Below are positions 7,645-18,316 of a stretch of 64,000 bases of DNA, piece by piece. A program made the translations under genes and the position numbers. The notes under the pieces were generated by a model, which was not told where the DNA came from, did not search any database, and worked only from the letters and a program-made list of their open reading frames with translations. Where the stretch lies: the NCBI GenBank assembly GCA_014656175.1, contig BNBX01000012.1, positions 62,001-126,000 of the forward strand, given 5' to 3'. The DNA comes from Streptomyces werraensis. Lineage in GTDB: Bacteria; Actinomycetota; Actinomycetes; Streptomycetales; Streptomycetaceae. Every line of letters begins with the position of its first letter. The stretch's first letter is position 1.

Positions 7645-9243
<1,599 letters not shown>

Positions 9244-9300
9244 GGACAGACTCCAGGGCAGGTGTGGAGGGCGGTGGGCGGCTGAGGGCGTTCCCGCCGT

Positions 9301-9333
9301 CTAATGCGCGAGGAGAATGGCCATGCGAGCCAT
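9301..9333 (-). CDS. Possible 10-residue leader peptide upstream of ABC-F
   Basis: ATG 9333 opens the reading frame MARMAILLAH followed by TAG, ending 57 nt before the ABC-F start. Its codons overlap an 8-bp inverted repeat, AGAATGGC (9314-9321) with GCCATTCT (9329-9336). Antibiotic-responsive ABC-F genes in other bacteria are often controlled by ribosome stalling on such leaders, so this is worth noting. No clear ribosome binding site precedes it, and TAGAAT just upstream could instead be a -10 element, so expression is unproven. Confidence 0.35.
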   Translation of the reverse strand: MARMAILLAH

Positions 9334-9457
9334 TCTAACGGGGCGGTGCAAGCGCTTTTCCGCCCGCGGACCGCTCCCGGCGGTTGCCGGTGGCGGGTGT
9401 CACACTGACCCGTGATGAGACATCTCGGTGCACTTCGGACACGAGGAAGTGATCGTC

Positions 9458-9877
9458 ATGGCAGGTACAGGCAGTGGCAGCTCCCGGCCGGGCGTCGTCC
9501 CGACCCTGCTGTACGCGGACGCGAAGGCGGCGATCCGTCAGCTGACGGAGGGGCTCGGCTTCACGGAGGTGTCGGTGTACGAGGGCGAGGACGGCACGGT
9601 GGAGCACGCCGAACTGGCCCAGGGGAACGGGGTGGTGATGCTGGGGTCCAAGGGGCGTGGGGGTGTGTTCGACAGGGCGATGAAGGGGGCGGGGCCGGCG
9701 GGGGTGTACGTCGTCGTGGACGACGTCGACGCCCATCACCGGCGGGCGGTGGACCAGGGGGTGGAGGTGCTGATGCCGCCGACCGACCAGGACTACGGGT
9801 CGCGGGACTACATGGCCCGGGACCTGGAGGGCAACGTGTGGAGCTTCGGCACGTACGCGCCGGAGGCGGGGGCCTGA
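9458..9877 (+). CDS. VOC superfamily (glyoxalase/bleomycin-resistance-like) protein
   Basis: 139-aa single VOC fold with the paired beta-alpha-beta modules of glyoxalase-like proteins: first module TLLYADAKAAIRQLTEGLGF, second VYVVVDDVDAHHRRAVDQGV, ending RDLEGNVWSFGTY. The family includes metal-dependent isomerases, dioxygenases and drug-sequestering proteins; there is nothing to choose between them here. ATG 9458 is preferred, with GAGG in GAGGAAGTGATCGTC before it; the in-frame GTG 9428 would add ten residues. It is divergent from the ABC-F gene and sits alone. Cytoplasmic. Confidence 0.85.
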   Translation: MAGTGSGSSRPGVVPTLLYADAKAAIRQLTEGLGFTEVSVYEGEDGTVEHAELAQGNGVVMLGSKGRGGVFDRAMKGAGPAGVYVVVDDVDAHHRRAVDQGVEVLMPPTDQDYGSRDYMARDLEGNVWSFGTYAPEAGA

Positions 9878-9993
9878 TCCGACGGTGGCCGGTGCGGCAC
9901 CTGGGCCCGTGTCGTATCCGCCGCGTCCTGCGGGGTGCCGTTGATCCCACCCGGTACCCCCGCGGCGCCGCACCTCCCCCGCCGTGGCGTGGG

Positions 9994-11418
9994 TCAGCCG
10001 CCCTTGTGGACCTGGAACGCCGCTCTTCGGACCGCCTTCGCGAAGGCCGGGTCCGGGTGGGCCGCCGCCAGGGCGACCAGGACCTGGACCGTGCGCGGGT
10101 GCCCCACCGCGCGGACCTCGTCCAGGAGCGCCGGCACCGTCGGCTGGACCGCCGTCTCCAGGTGACGGAGCAGCAGCGGCGCCTCACCGTGGTCCGCGAC
10201 CGCCGCCGCCGTGTCCACCCACAGCCACGTCGCCTCCTCCCGCGTGAGCACCTCGTGCGCGTCCTCGGGGTCCATTCCGTCGTGCTCGGCGAGCCACAGC
10301 AGGGCGTACGGCCGCAGCGCGGGCTCGTCGAGGGCGGCGCGCACCTCCGGCTCGGCGGGGCCGCCGACCACCCGCAGCGCCTCGAAGGCGAGGCCCCGCA
10401 GCAGGGCGTCCTCCCCTCGCGCGGCGGCGATCAGCTCGGTGACGGCGCTGCCGACCGGCCGGGCGGCGAGCCAGGCGCGGTACTCGGCGCGGGCCGCGGC
10501 CGGACGGAGCCGCGCGCACCCGCGCAGCATGTCCTCCGCGCCCTGCTCGATGTTGCCCGCCGGGCTCTGCGCGGCGACGCAGATCTGCTCCAGCTTGACC
10601 CACACCGCCCAACTGCCGAGCGGCGTGAGGGTGGCCTGGCCTTCGCCGTAGGTGAGCGCGCCGACGGAGGCGAGGGCGCGCAGCGCCCAGTCGAGGAGCG
10701 GCTGCAGCGGGGCGTCCGCGGCGGGCGCGGGGCGGGGCTCCGGGGCGACGGCGGGGATGCCGGGCGCGTCGGGCCGCGGTCCGTAGTCCACCTCGCAGCG
10801 CTCCGTGCGCAGTTCGGTGACGCGCTGCTCCAGCAGGTCGAGCAACTGGGGCACGGGCACCGGCCCGGCGGACAGCTGCAGGAAGGACAGCACCTGCGGC
10901 ATGGCCGTCACGACCTCGGCGACGGCGGCGGGCTCGTAGTCCTCGGGTTCGGGGCAGGCGAGCGACCACGCGTCGCAGAGGGCGACCCAGCCCCGCAGCA
11001 CGGCGCTGTCGTCGCGGTCCCAGGCGCGCAGCCGCCAGCCGGGGCGGGCACTGTCGCCGTGCACCTCGATGAGGCCGGCCAGCCGGGCGGTGTCCCAGTC
11101 GGCACGGACCTGATCGACGGTCAGACCGAGGGCCTCGGCGGCCCGGCGGGCGGTCGCGTCCGACAGGGTGGCCTTGCCGTCGGCGGTGGCGCTGTCGCCG
11201 CCGGGGCCGAGGGCGCGGTCGGCCCAGCGGGCCACGCGGGCGGCCGCGGCCAGGACGGAGCGGGCCATTCCGGCCAGCTCGGCCGGTGCGGGCGTGCCCT
11301 CCGGGGGGCGCGGCGCGGGGCGGCGCACACGCCGCTGCTCGATCGCGGCGGGGGCGGCGGCCAGGGGTCGCGGGCGGACGAGTCGAAGCCTGGAGTCGCG
11401 CGGGATACGGGACGTCAC
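9994..11418 (-). CDS. Unrecognised 474-aa helical protein
   Basis: I do not recognise this family beyond its being a plausible Streptomyces conserved protein. From GTG 11418 it reads VTSRIPRDSRLRL, then a Pro/Arg-rich N-terminus to about residue 50, then an Ala/Leu/Glu-rich alpha-helical body. The stretch LSDATARRAAEALGLTVDQV suggests a winged-helix-like segment near residues 85-105. The C-terminal third reads as HEAT/ARM-like helical pairs, for example VGHPRTVQVLVALAAAHPDP. Codon third positions are strongly GC-biased, supporting coding. The open frame runs on far upstream to 12309, but start context (GGAAG nine bases away) and the neighbouring gene favour 11418. Confidence 0.72.
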   Translation of the reverse strand: MTSRIPRDSRLRLVRPRPLAAAPAAIEQRRVRRPAPRPPEGTPAPAELAGMARSVLAAAARVARWADRALGPGGDSATADGKATLSDATARRAAEALGLTVDQVRADWDTARLAGLIEVHGDSARPGWRLRAWDRDDSAVLRGWVALCDAWSLACPEPEDYEPAAVAEVVTAMPQVLSFLQLSAGPVPVPQLLDLLEQRVTELRTERCEVDYGPRPDAPGIPAVAPEPRPAPAADAPLQPLLDWALRALASVGALTYGEGQATLTPLGSWAVWVKLEQICVAAQSPAGNIEQGAEDMLRGCARLRPAAARAEYRAWLAARPVGSAVTELIAAARGEDALLRGLAFEALRVVGGPAEPEVRAALDEPALRPYALLWLAEHDGMDPEDAHEVLTREEATWLWVDTAAAVADHGEAPLLLRHLETAVQPTVPALLDEVRAVGHPRTVQVLVALAAAHPDPAFAKAVRRAAFQVHKGG

Positions 11419-11621
11419 GGGTGCAGTCTTCCGGTTGACGGTGCGAAAACCCAAACGGAATGCCGAGGGACGCCTCGGTGGCCCTCGCCGTCCCGGCCCG
11501 GACGGTGCCGGAGGGACCCGATCAAGCCAATGGTCCGGCCCTAAACGGAATCTCCCGCACCGCCCGCTGCGGCGCCCTTCGGAGGGGCTCGTCAGGGTGG
11601 GCCGCCGCACGGGACGCCGGC

Positions 11622-12749
11622 TCACATCAGCGGGACGAGGAACCTTCGCAGCGACTCCTCGTACGTGGCCGGGTCGGCGTTCCACATCGCGGCGTGCGGG
11701 GCGCCCCTGACGGTCTGCAGGGTGACCGTGTTGGGGTGGGCGGCGGCGAGACGGCGGGAGAACCGCCAGGGGGCCACCGTGTCGTCGGGACCGTGGAAGA
11801 TCTGCGTCGGGATCGAGATGCCGTCCAGGCGCACCGCGCCGGGCCGGTGGTCGCCGTACAGGCCGGTGCGGCCCTGGGCGGCGCGGACGGCCAGCGGCAG
11901 GAGCACGCCGGGGGTGCGGCGGGCGCCGGCGAGGGCGCGCAGGGTGGACTCCCAGTCGAGCACCGGGGAGTCCAGGAGCAGCCCGGCGACGCGTTCGCGC
12001 AGTTCCGAGCGGGCGGCGGCGCGCAGCGCCATGGTCGCGCCGGTGGAGAAGCCGTAGAGGACCACCTTGCGGGCGCCGGAATCGACCGCGTGCCGCAGCG
12101 CGGCGTCGAGGTCGCGCCACTCGGTCTCGCCGAGGTGGTTGAGCCCGTCCGGGGAGCGGGGTGCCTCCGGGTCGCCCCGGTAGGCGGGGACGAGCACGGG
12201 GAACTGGTGGCGGCGGAGGGCGTCGAGGACGTTGAGGACGTGCTCGCGGGTGGTGCCGAGACCGTGCACGGCGATCACCCAGGTGTCCCGGTCTCCGGGC
12301 ACGAACCACGCGGGCAGCGGCCCGAGTTCGCCCGGCACGTCGAGGACGGTGTGGTCGACGCCGAGCGCGGTGGCGGGGTCGCCGACGTGGACGTTCGGGG
12401 TGAAGCGGGCCCGGTCGCCGGGTTCGGGCGTCCCGTAGGTGACGCGTTCGAGGCGGCGTACGACGGTGTCGGCGGAGTGGGTCGTACCGGCCAGGACGGG
12501 TCCCACGACCGCGTGGAAGCGCTCGCCGACGAGGCCGTAGCGGCCGGGCCGCAGCGCGGCGAGGTCACGCGTGAGGGTGACCTGGCCGGCGGCGGTGGCG
12601 TGGACGGTGAGGCCGGGCTCGGTGGGCAGGGGCCGGCCCGAGGGAATCCTCAGGGCGGCGTCGCTGGCGAACCGGCCGACGGCCACCGCGGCGGCGCCGG
12701 CCCCTATCACGGCGGTGACGGCTGCTGCCGTCGCAGTCACAGTGCGCAC
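11622..12749 (-). CDS. Alpha/beta hydrolase family protein, membrane-anchored or exported
   Basis: 375-aa serine hydrolase. The N-terminus has an Ala/Val-rich hydrophobic helix (about residues 5-27), an uncleaved anchor or signal peptide. The catalytic region has the oxyanion HGLGTT, nucleophile elbow GFSTG, an acid in GPDDTVAP and a histidine in GAPHAAMW near residue 355. The family includes esterases, lipases and peptidases; the substrate is unknown. A 7-bp dyad GGGTCCG/CGGACCC (12763-12780) just upstream of the start could be an operator. The gene is separated from its neighbours by 200-270 bp gaps, so is probably monocistronic. Confidence 0.83.
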   Translation of the reverse strand: MRTVTATAAAVTAVIGAGAAAVAVGRFASDAALRIPSGRPLPTEPGLTVHATAAGQVTLTRDLAALRPGRYGLVGERFHAVVGPVLAGTTHSADTVVRRLERVTYGTPEPGDRARFTPNVHVGDPATALGVDHTVLDVPGELGPLPAWFVPGDRDTWVIAVHGLGTTREHVLNVLDALRRHQFPVLVPAYRGDPEAPRSPDGLNHLGETEWRDLDAALRHAVDSGARKVVLYGFSTGATMALRAAARSELRERVAGLLLDSPVLDWESTLRALAGARRTPGVLLPLAVRAAQGRTGLYGDHRPGAVRLDGISIPTQIFHGPDDTVAPWRFSRRLAAAHPNTVTLQTVRGAPHAAMWNADPATYEESLRRFLVPLM

Positions 12750-12944
12750 GCCTCCCAGTGTCGGGTCCGGACGCGGACCCGGCCAGTGGACATGTGACCG
12801 GAAACCCGCCCGGACGCGGTCGGCCTCACGGCCGCGTCAGCGGAAGGGGTTCCCGCCGGGCCGGTCATGACACCCGGGACTCGACGGCCGACAGGGGTAC
12901 GCCACTCCGTCCGGCCGGCGGACGCCGGGAGCCGACGGAGCGGC

Positions 12945-12956
12945 AAACCGGTTTGT
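12945..12956. promoter_or_regulatory. LacI-type perfect palindrome
   Basis: CAAACCGGTTTG, a 12-bp perfect palindrome with central CG, the classic shape of LacI/GalR-family operators. It lies about 60 bp past the aldolase stop and about 195 bp upstream of the alpha/beta hydrolase start, in a 268-bp gap without a gene. Confidence 0.4.
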
Positions 12957-13017
12957 CGACATGACGTCACGGAGCACCCCGGACGCGGCGCTCCCGGCCC
13001 GGCTCCCCGTCAACGCC

Positions 13018-13749
13018 TCACTCCCGTTGCCCGTACCCCCGCAACCGCTCCCCCGCCTCCGCGAGCTGCTCACGGCTGAGCAGGGTCGGGGTCATTCCCG
13101 GTACCGAGGAGGCCGTGAGCCAGACGCGGCACATCCATTCCAGCTGGGCGGTGCGGTCGTACGCCTGGGCGAGGCCCGCGCCGTGGGTGAGGGTGCCGTG
13201 GTTGCGCATCAGGCAGCCGGTGCGGCCGTCGAGGGCGCGCAGGGTGTTCTCGGCCAGTTCCGGTGTGCCGTAGGTGGCGTAGCGGGCCACGCGGACGGGG
13301 CCGCCGAGGGCCGCGGTCATGTAGTGGATCGCCGGGAGCTCGTCGACGAGCGTGGAGACGGCGGTGGCGTGCACGGCGTGCGTGTGGACGACGGCGCGCG
13401 CGTCGGTGGTGCGGTAGACGCCCAGGTGGAGGGGCAGCTCGCTGGTCGGGACCAGCGCGCCGAGCACCTGCCGGCCCGTGAGGTCCACCCCGGTCACGTC
13501 GGCGGGGGTGAGCCGGTCGTACGGGACGCCCGAGGGCGTCACCAGGACGGTGTCGCCGACCCGTACGGAGACGTTGCCCGAGGTGCCGACGACCAGGCCG
13601 TCGGCGACGGTCCGGCGGGCCGTGTCGACCAGCTCCGCCCAGGCCTCCGCCACCCCCTCGCCCAGCTCCGCAGAGCCCTCACCGCGCGTGCCCGTGACGC
13701 CACGCTCGGCGCCCTCCGCTTCCTGTCCGGTCCCGTGCTGTTCGGCCAT
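13018..13749 (-). CDS. Class II aldolase/adducin family protein
   Basis: 243-aa class II aldolase of the fuculose/rhamnulose-phosphate aldolase type, a zinc enzyme cleaving a ketose phosphate or related sugar acid. Visible motifs are VGTSGNVSVR (phosphate loop), PSGVPYDRLTPADV, the acidic SELPLHLGVY, the metal-binding HTHAVHAT pair, and RNHGTLTHG near the C-terminus with the third histidine. The exact sugar is unclear. ATG 13749 has AGGA seven bases upstream; GTG 13803 is an alternative adding 18 residues. Divergent from the Pit transporter. Confidence 0.87.
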   Translation of the reverse strand: MAEQHGTGQEAEGAERGVTGTRGEGSAELGEGVAEAWAELVDTARRTVADGLVVGTSGNVSVRVGDTVLVTPSGVPYDRLTPADVTGVDLTGRQVLGALVPTSELPLHLGVYRTTDARAVVHTHAVHATAVSTLVDELPAIHYMTAALGGPVRVARYATYGTPELAENTLRALDGRTGCLMRNHGTLTHGAGLAQAYDRTAQLEWMCRVWLTASSVPGMTPTLLSREQLAEAGERLRGYGQRE

Positions 13750-13835
13750 GTGGAGATCCTGCCAGTGGCGCAGGCCGTCTGGGCCGGACGGCGGAGGGCT
13801 CACCCCCTCTTACGGTCACCGTGATGCCGGTTCCA

Positions 13836-13857
13836 GTTCATCTTCCGTTCACTCTGG
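13836..13857 (+). promoter_or_regulatory. Putative PHO box (PhoP direct repeats)
   Basis: Two adjacent 11-bp units, GTTCATCTTCC (13836-13846) and GTTCACTCTGG (13847-13857), match the Streptomyces PhoP direct-repeat unit, whose conserved part is GTTCACC. A weaker GTTACC follows at once and GTTCCA precedes. The box is 47 bp upstream of a phosphate transporter start, and PhoP control of pitH2 in S. coelicolor has been reported as I recall. It implies repression or modulation under phosphate limitation. Confidence 0.7.
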
Positions 13858-13904
13858 TTACCTACGTTCGACCAGCCAATGACCTCGAACGATTGCCTGG
13901 GTAA

Positions 13905-15164
<1,260 letters not shown>

Positions 15165-15192
15165 CCGCGTCCGGCACGAAGGAAGAAGCAGC

Positions 15193-15414
15193 ATGAAGAT
15201 CGACTGGGCGGCCCTCGGCTCCGTGTTCGGCGTCAGCCTCGTGGTCACCGTGGCCCTGGTGGCCCTGTTCACCCTCGGTATCTCCGGTCTGTCCCGCCGC
15301 GAGCGGGCGTCCGCCGAGGGCCGGACCGCGGCCCTCGCGGTCACCGGCGCCTACGCCTGCTTCGCCGCGTGCGCGGCGGCCGTGGGCTACGGCATCTACC
15401 TGATCATGGCCTGA
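15193..15414 (+). CDS. Small two-helix membrane protein linked to Pit
   Basis: 73-aa protein with two predicted TM helices (about residues 8-30 and 45-70) joined by a short basic loop LSRRERASAEGR. No known domain. It follows pit by 28 bp with a good ribosome binding site (GAAGGAAG) and precedes the operon terminator, so it is co-transcribed with the phosphate transporter. A transporter accessory role is an inference from that arrangement alone. Confidence 0.75.
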   Translation: MKIDWAALGSVFGVSLVVTVALVALFTLGISGLSRRERASAEGRTAALAVTGAYACFAACAAAVGYGIYLIMA

Positions 15415-15434
15415 CCACCGGCCGCACGCGTGAG

Positions 15435-15470
15435 CGGGCGGGACGGGAGCAGCGGCTCCCGTCCCGCCCG
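15435..15470 (+). terminator. Strong hairpin terminator of the pit operon
   Basis: Perfect 16-bp stem, CGGGCGGGACGGGAGC (15435-15450), AGCG loop, complementary arm to 15470. It starts 20 bp after the small membrane gene and separates the phosphate operon from the B12 riboswitch transcript. No U-tract. Confidence 0.85.
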
Positions 15471-15599
15471 TCGCCGTGTCCCCACCCATGTCGACCCATG
15501 CCGGACGTTCGCGCGCGGCCACGGGCCGCTCACGGCGTTCACCCACGTGAGCCCCTCTGTGGGCCTCGGCACACTTCAGCCCCGCAGGTCAACGGCAAG

Positions 15600-15740
15600 T
15601 TGACGGCCCTTCCAGAGGCATGGTGGACTGCCTCCGCCAATACGGCGGCAGGAGAGGAAGCCGGTGCGAATCCGGCGCGGTCCCGCCACTGTCACCGGGG
15701 CGTGAGCCCCGGGAGCCAGGAACTCTCGCCGCCGGTCTCG
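15600..15740 (+). ncRNA. Cobalamin (B12) riboswitch
   Basis: Conserved AdoCbl aptamer elements are present in order: GAGGAAGCCGGTGCGAATCC (15655-15674), the B12-box sequence GCCACTG (15685-15691) and AGCCAGGAACTC (15714-15725). An enclosing helix pairs GGCGGC..GAGAG (15644-15656) with CTCTCGCCGCC (15723-15733). CCGCC at 15634-15638 can alternatively pair with the GGCGG at 15644-15648, offering a switch. Located ahead of the cobalamin operon, it should reduce cob expression when adenosylcobalamin is abundant. The output probably acts on translation of the short ORF that follows. Confidence 0.93.
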
Positions 15741-15781
15741 TCGAACCAGGGCGCGGACACCCTGAGTGAGGACATATCGCC

Positions 15782-15862
15782 ATGCGCGGCAGCCTGCCGA
15801 GGTCGACCAGCGACACCCCACCCCCCTTCGGGGCCGTAATCTCCGGATCCGTCACCAACTGA
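15782..15862 (+). CDS. Short upstream ORF between riboswitch and cobD
   Basis: 26-codon frame (MRGSLPRSTSDTPPPFGAV.., ending in TGA at 15860-15862). It starts 41 nt past the aptamer, has GAGG ten bases ahead of its ATG and stops 4 nt before the cobD start. cobD itself has no recognisable ribosome binding site. The peptide resembles nothing I know. The arrangement suggests the riboswitch gates this ORF and cobD is translated by reinitiation or coupling. A CCCC/GGGG mini-hairpin (15823-15833) lies inside it. Confidence 0.45.
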   Translation: MRGSLPRSTSDTPPPFGAVISGSVTN

Positions 15863-15866
15863 ACCG

Positions 15867-16808
15867 ATGGGTGCCGATCGCGTGTTCGCGTACGGCGCCG
15901 CCGCCGGCCTCCTCGGCGACCTGCTGCTCGGCGATCCCCGCCGCGGTCATCCGGTCGCCGCTTTCGGGCGGGCCGCGGCTGCCGTGGAGCGGGTGCTGTG
16001 GCGGGACGACCGCGGCCGCGGTGCCGTGCACACCGCCGTGTGCGTCGGCGGCGCCGTCGTCCTCGGAGGCCTGGCCGCCCGCGCCGTACGCCGCAGCCCC
16101 GCCGCTTCCGTCGCCCTGACCGGCGTCGCCACCTGGGTTGTCGTCGGCGGGACCTCGCTGGCCCGGGAGGCGCGTGCCGTGGGGCAGGCGCTTCAGGCCG
16201 GGGACGTCGAGGCCGCCCGGGAGCGGCTGCCGCACCTGTGCGGCCGTGACCCGCAGGCCCTGGACGCCGACGGGATCGCCCGCGCCGTGGTGGAGTCCGT
16301 CGCGGAGAACACCTCCGACGCCGTGGTGGGCGCCCTGGTGTGGGGCGCGATCGCCGGGGTGCCGGGTCTGGTGGGCTTCCGGGCCGTCAACACCCTGGAC
16401 GCGATGGTGGGTCACAAGTCGCCCCGGTACCGCCGTTACGGCTGGGCGTCCGCCCGTCTCGACGACGTCGCCGGCTGGCCGGGCGCGCGTCTGACGGCCG
16501 TGCTCGCCGCGCTCTGCGGTCCGGACCCGCGCGGGGCGGTACGGGCCTGGCAGGCGGACGCGGGCAAGCACCCCAGCCCCAACGCCGGTCCCGTGGAGGC
16601 GTCCTTCGCGGGCGCGCTCGGCGTGCGGCTCGGCGGAACCCTCTCCTACGGCGGGCGGGTCGAGCACCGGCCCGTCCTCAACGGCGGCGGACGCCCCGTC
16701 GCCGTCACCGACATCGACCGGGCGGTACGCCTGTCGCGGCGCGTCGGCTGGCTGGCGCTCGCGGCCGGGGTGGCCGCGCGGCGCATGCTGAAGGGACGTG
16801 CCCTGTGA
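15867..16808 (+). CDS. cobD: Adenosylcobinamide-phosphate synthase CobD/CbiB
   Basis: 313-aa integral membrane protein that attaches aminopropanol (phosphate) to adenosylcobyric acid. N-terminal GLLGDLLLGDPRRGHPVAAF is the family hallmark (LLGDP..HPV), followed by helices near 55-95, the conserved AVVESVAENTSDAVVGAL (about 138-155), FRAVNTLDAMVGHKSPRY and the C-terminal NAGPVEASFAGALGVRLGG. First enzyme gene of the riboswitch-controlled cob operon. ATG 15867 has no SD and lies 4 nt after an upstream ORF. Its TGA overlaps the cobQ GTG. Confidence 0.94.
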   Translation: MGADRVFAYGAAAGLLGDLLLGDPRRGHPVAAFGRAAAAVERVLWRDDRGRGAVHTAVCVGGAVVLGGLAARAVRRSPAASVALTGVATWVVVGGTSLAREARAVGQALQAGDVEAARERLPHLCGRDPQALDADGIARAVVESVAENTSDAVVGALVWGAIAGVPGLVGFRAVNTLDAMVGHKSPRYRRYGWASARLDDVAGWPGARLTAVLAALCGPDPRGAVRAWQADAGKHPSPNAGPVEASFAGALGVRLGGTLSYGGRVEHRPVLNGGGRPVAVTDIDRAVRLSRRVGWLALAAGVAARRMLKGRAL

Positions 16809-18316
16809 GCGGTGGCGGACTGCTGGTCGCCGGGACCACCTCGGACGCCGGCAAGAGCGTGGTCACCGCCGGGATCTGCCGGTGGCTGGTGCGCCAAGGT
16901 GTGAAGGTCGCGCCGTTCAAGGCGCAGAACATGTCGCTGAACTCGTTCGTCACCCGCGAGGGCGCCGAGATCGGCCGCGCCCAGGCCATGCAGGCACAGG
17001 CGTGCCGGGTGGAGCCGACGGCGCTGATGAACCCGGTGCTGCTGAAGCCGGGTGGCGACCGGACCAGCCAGGTGGTGCTGATGGGCCGCCCGGTCGGCGA
17101 GATGAGCGCCCGCGGCTACCACGGCGGCCGTCAGGAGCGCCTCCTCGGCACGGTCCTCGACTGCCTGGAGCAGCTGCGGAACGAGTACGACGCGGTGATC
17201 TGCGAGGGCGCCGGGAGCCCCGCGGAGATCAACCTGCGCCGGACCGACATCGTGAACATGGGGATCGCGCGGGGCGCGCGGCTCCCCGTGCTGGTCGTCG
17301 GGGACATCGACCGGGGCGGCGTCTTCGCCTCCTTCTTCGGCACGGTCGCCCTGCTCTCCCCCGAGGACCAGGAGCTGGTCGCCGGGTTCCTGGTGAACAA
17401 GTTCCGCGGGGACGTCTCCCTGCTGGAGCCGGGCCTGGAGATGCTGCACGGCCTCACAGGGCGACGCTCCTACGGCGTGCTGCCGTTCCGGCACGGACTC
17501 GGCATCGACGAGGAGGACGGGCTCAGGGTGTCGCTGCGCGGCGCCGTGCGGGAGTCCGAGGTGGCGGCGCCGGCCGGCGAGGAGGTGCTGCGGGTCGCGG
17601 TGTGCGCGGTGCCGCTGATGTCCAACTTCACCGACGTGGACGCGCTGGCCGCCGAACCGGGCGTCGTGGTCCGCTTCGTGGACCGGCCGGACGAACTCGC
17701 CGACGCCGACCTGGTGATCGTGCCCGGCACCCGCGGCACCGTGAAGGCGCTGCGCTGGCTGCGCGAGCGTGGGCTGGCGGAGGCGCTGGTGCGGCGGGCC
17801 CGCGACGGCAGGCCGCTGCTGGGCATCTGCGGCGGCTTCCAGCTGCTCGGCGAGCACATCGAGGACGACGTGGAGAGCCGCGCGGGCCACGTGGACGGGC
17901 TCGGCGTGCTGCCCGTCCGGGTGCGGTTCGCCCCCGAGAAGACCCTGGCCCGCCCCGTCGGCGAGGCCCTCGGGGAGCTCGTGGAGGGCTACGAGATCCA
18001 TCACGGGGTCGCCGACGTCCTCGGCGGAGACGCCTTCCTGGACGGGTGCCGGGTCGGCGGCACATGGGGCACGCACTGGCACGGCGCGCTGGAGTCGGAC
18101 GGATTCCGGCGGGCGTTCCTGCGCGTGGTCGCCGAGCGCGCGGGACGCCGTTTCGTGCCCGCCCCCGACACCTCATTCGCCGCGCTGCGCGAGGAGCAGC
18201 TCGACCGGCTCGGCGACCTGATCGAACAGCACGCGGACACGGACGCGCTGTGGCGGCTCATCGAGTCCGGCGCGCCGCAAGGACTGCCTTTCATTCCACC
18301 GGGAGCGCCCGCATGA
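16805..18316 (+). CDS. cobQ: Cobyric acid synthase CobQ
   Basis: 503-aa glutamine-dependent, ATP-using enzyme that amidates four carboxylates of adenosylcobyrinic acid a,c-diamide. The N-terminal DTB-synthetase-like ATPase domain starts LLVAGTTSDAGKSVVTAG, with QNMSLNSFVT, GAGSPAEINL and DIDRGGVFASFFGT. The C-terminal type-1 GATase-like domain has PGTRGT, nucleophile Cys in GICGGFQLLG, and the histidine region EGYEIHHG. GTG 16805 overlaps the cobD stop (GTGA), and its TGA overlaps cobN (ATGA). The frame is open well upstream, but homology begins at this GTG. Confidence 0.95.
   Translation: MSGGGLLVAGTTSDAGKSVVTAGICRWLVRQGVKVAPFKAQNMSLNSFVTREGAEIGRAQAMQAQACRVEPTALMNPVLLKPGGDRTSQVVLMGRPVGEMSARGYHGGRQERLLGTVLDCLEQLRNEYDAVICEGAGSPAEINLRRTDIVNMGIARGARLPVLVVGDIDRGGVFASFFGTVALLSPEDQELVAGFLVNKFRGDVSLLEPGLEMLHGLTGRRSYGVLPFRHGLGIDEEDGLRVSLRGAVRESEVAAPAGEEVLRVAVCAVPLMSNFTDVDALAAEPGVVVRFVDRPDELADADLVIVPGTRGTVKALRWLRERGLAEALVRRARDGRPLLGICGGFQLLGEHIEDDVESRAGHVDGLGVLPVRVRFAPEKTLARPVGEALGELVEGYEIHHGVADVLGGDAFLDGCRVGGTWGTHWHGALESDGFRRAFLRVVAERAGRRFVPAPDTSFAALREEQLDRLGDLIEQHADTDALWRLIESGAPQGLPFIPPGAPA

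Noticed and set aside
9994..12309. 771-aa version of the unassigned protein
   Set aside because: The extra 297 codons run through the neighbouring hydrolase gene and are Arg/Pro-rich; GTG 11418 has a reasonable context.
12763..12780. GGGTCCG/CGGACCC hairpin as a terminator
   Set aside because: It lies upstream of, not downstream from, the hydrolase gene and is short; kept only as a possible operator in that gene's entry.
16798..18312. CobN beginning at 16798 (1726 aa)
   Set aside because: The upstream part is the wrong frame of cobQ; CobN homology starts at ATG 18313 within the ATGA overlap.
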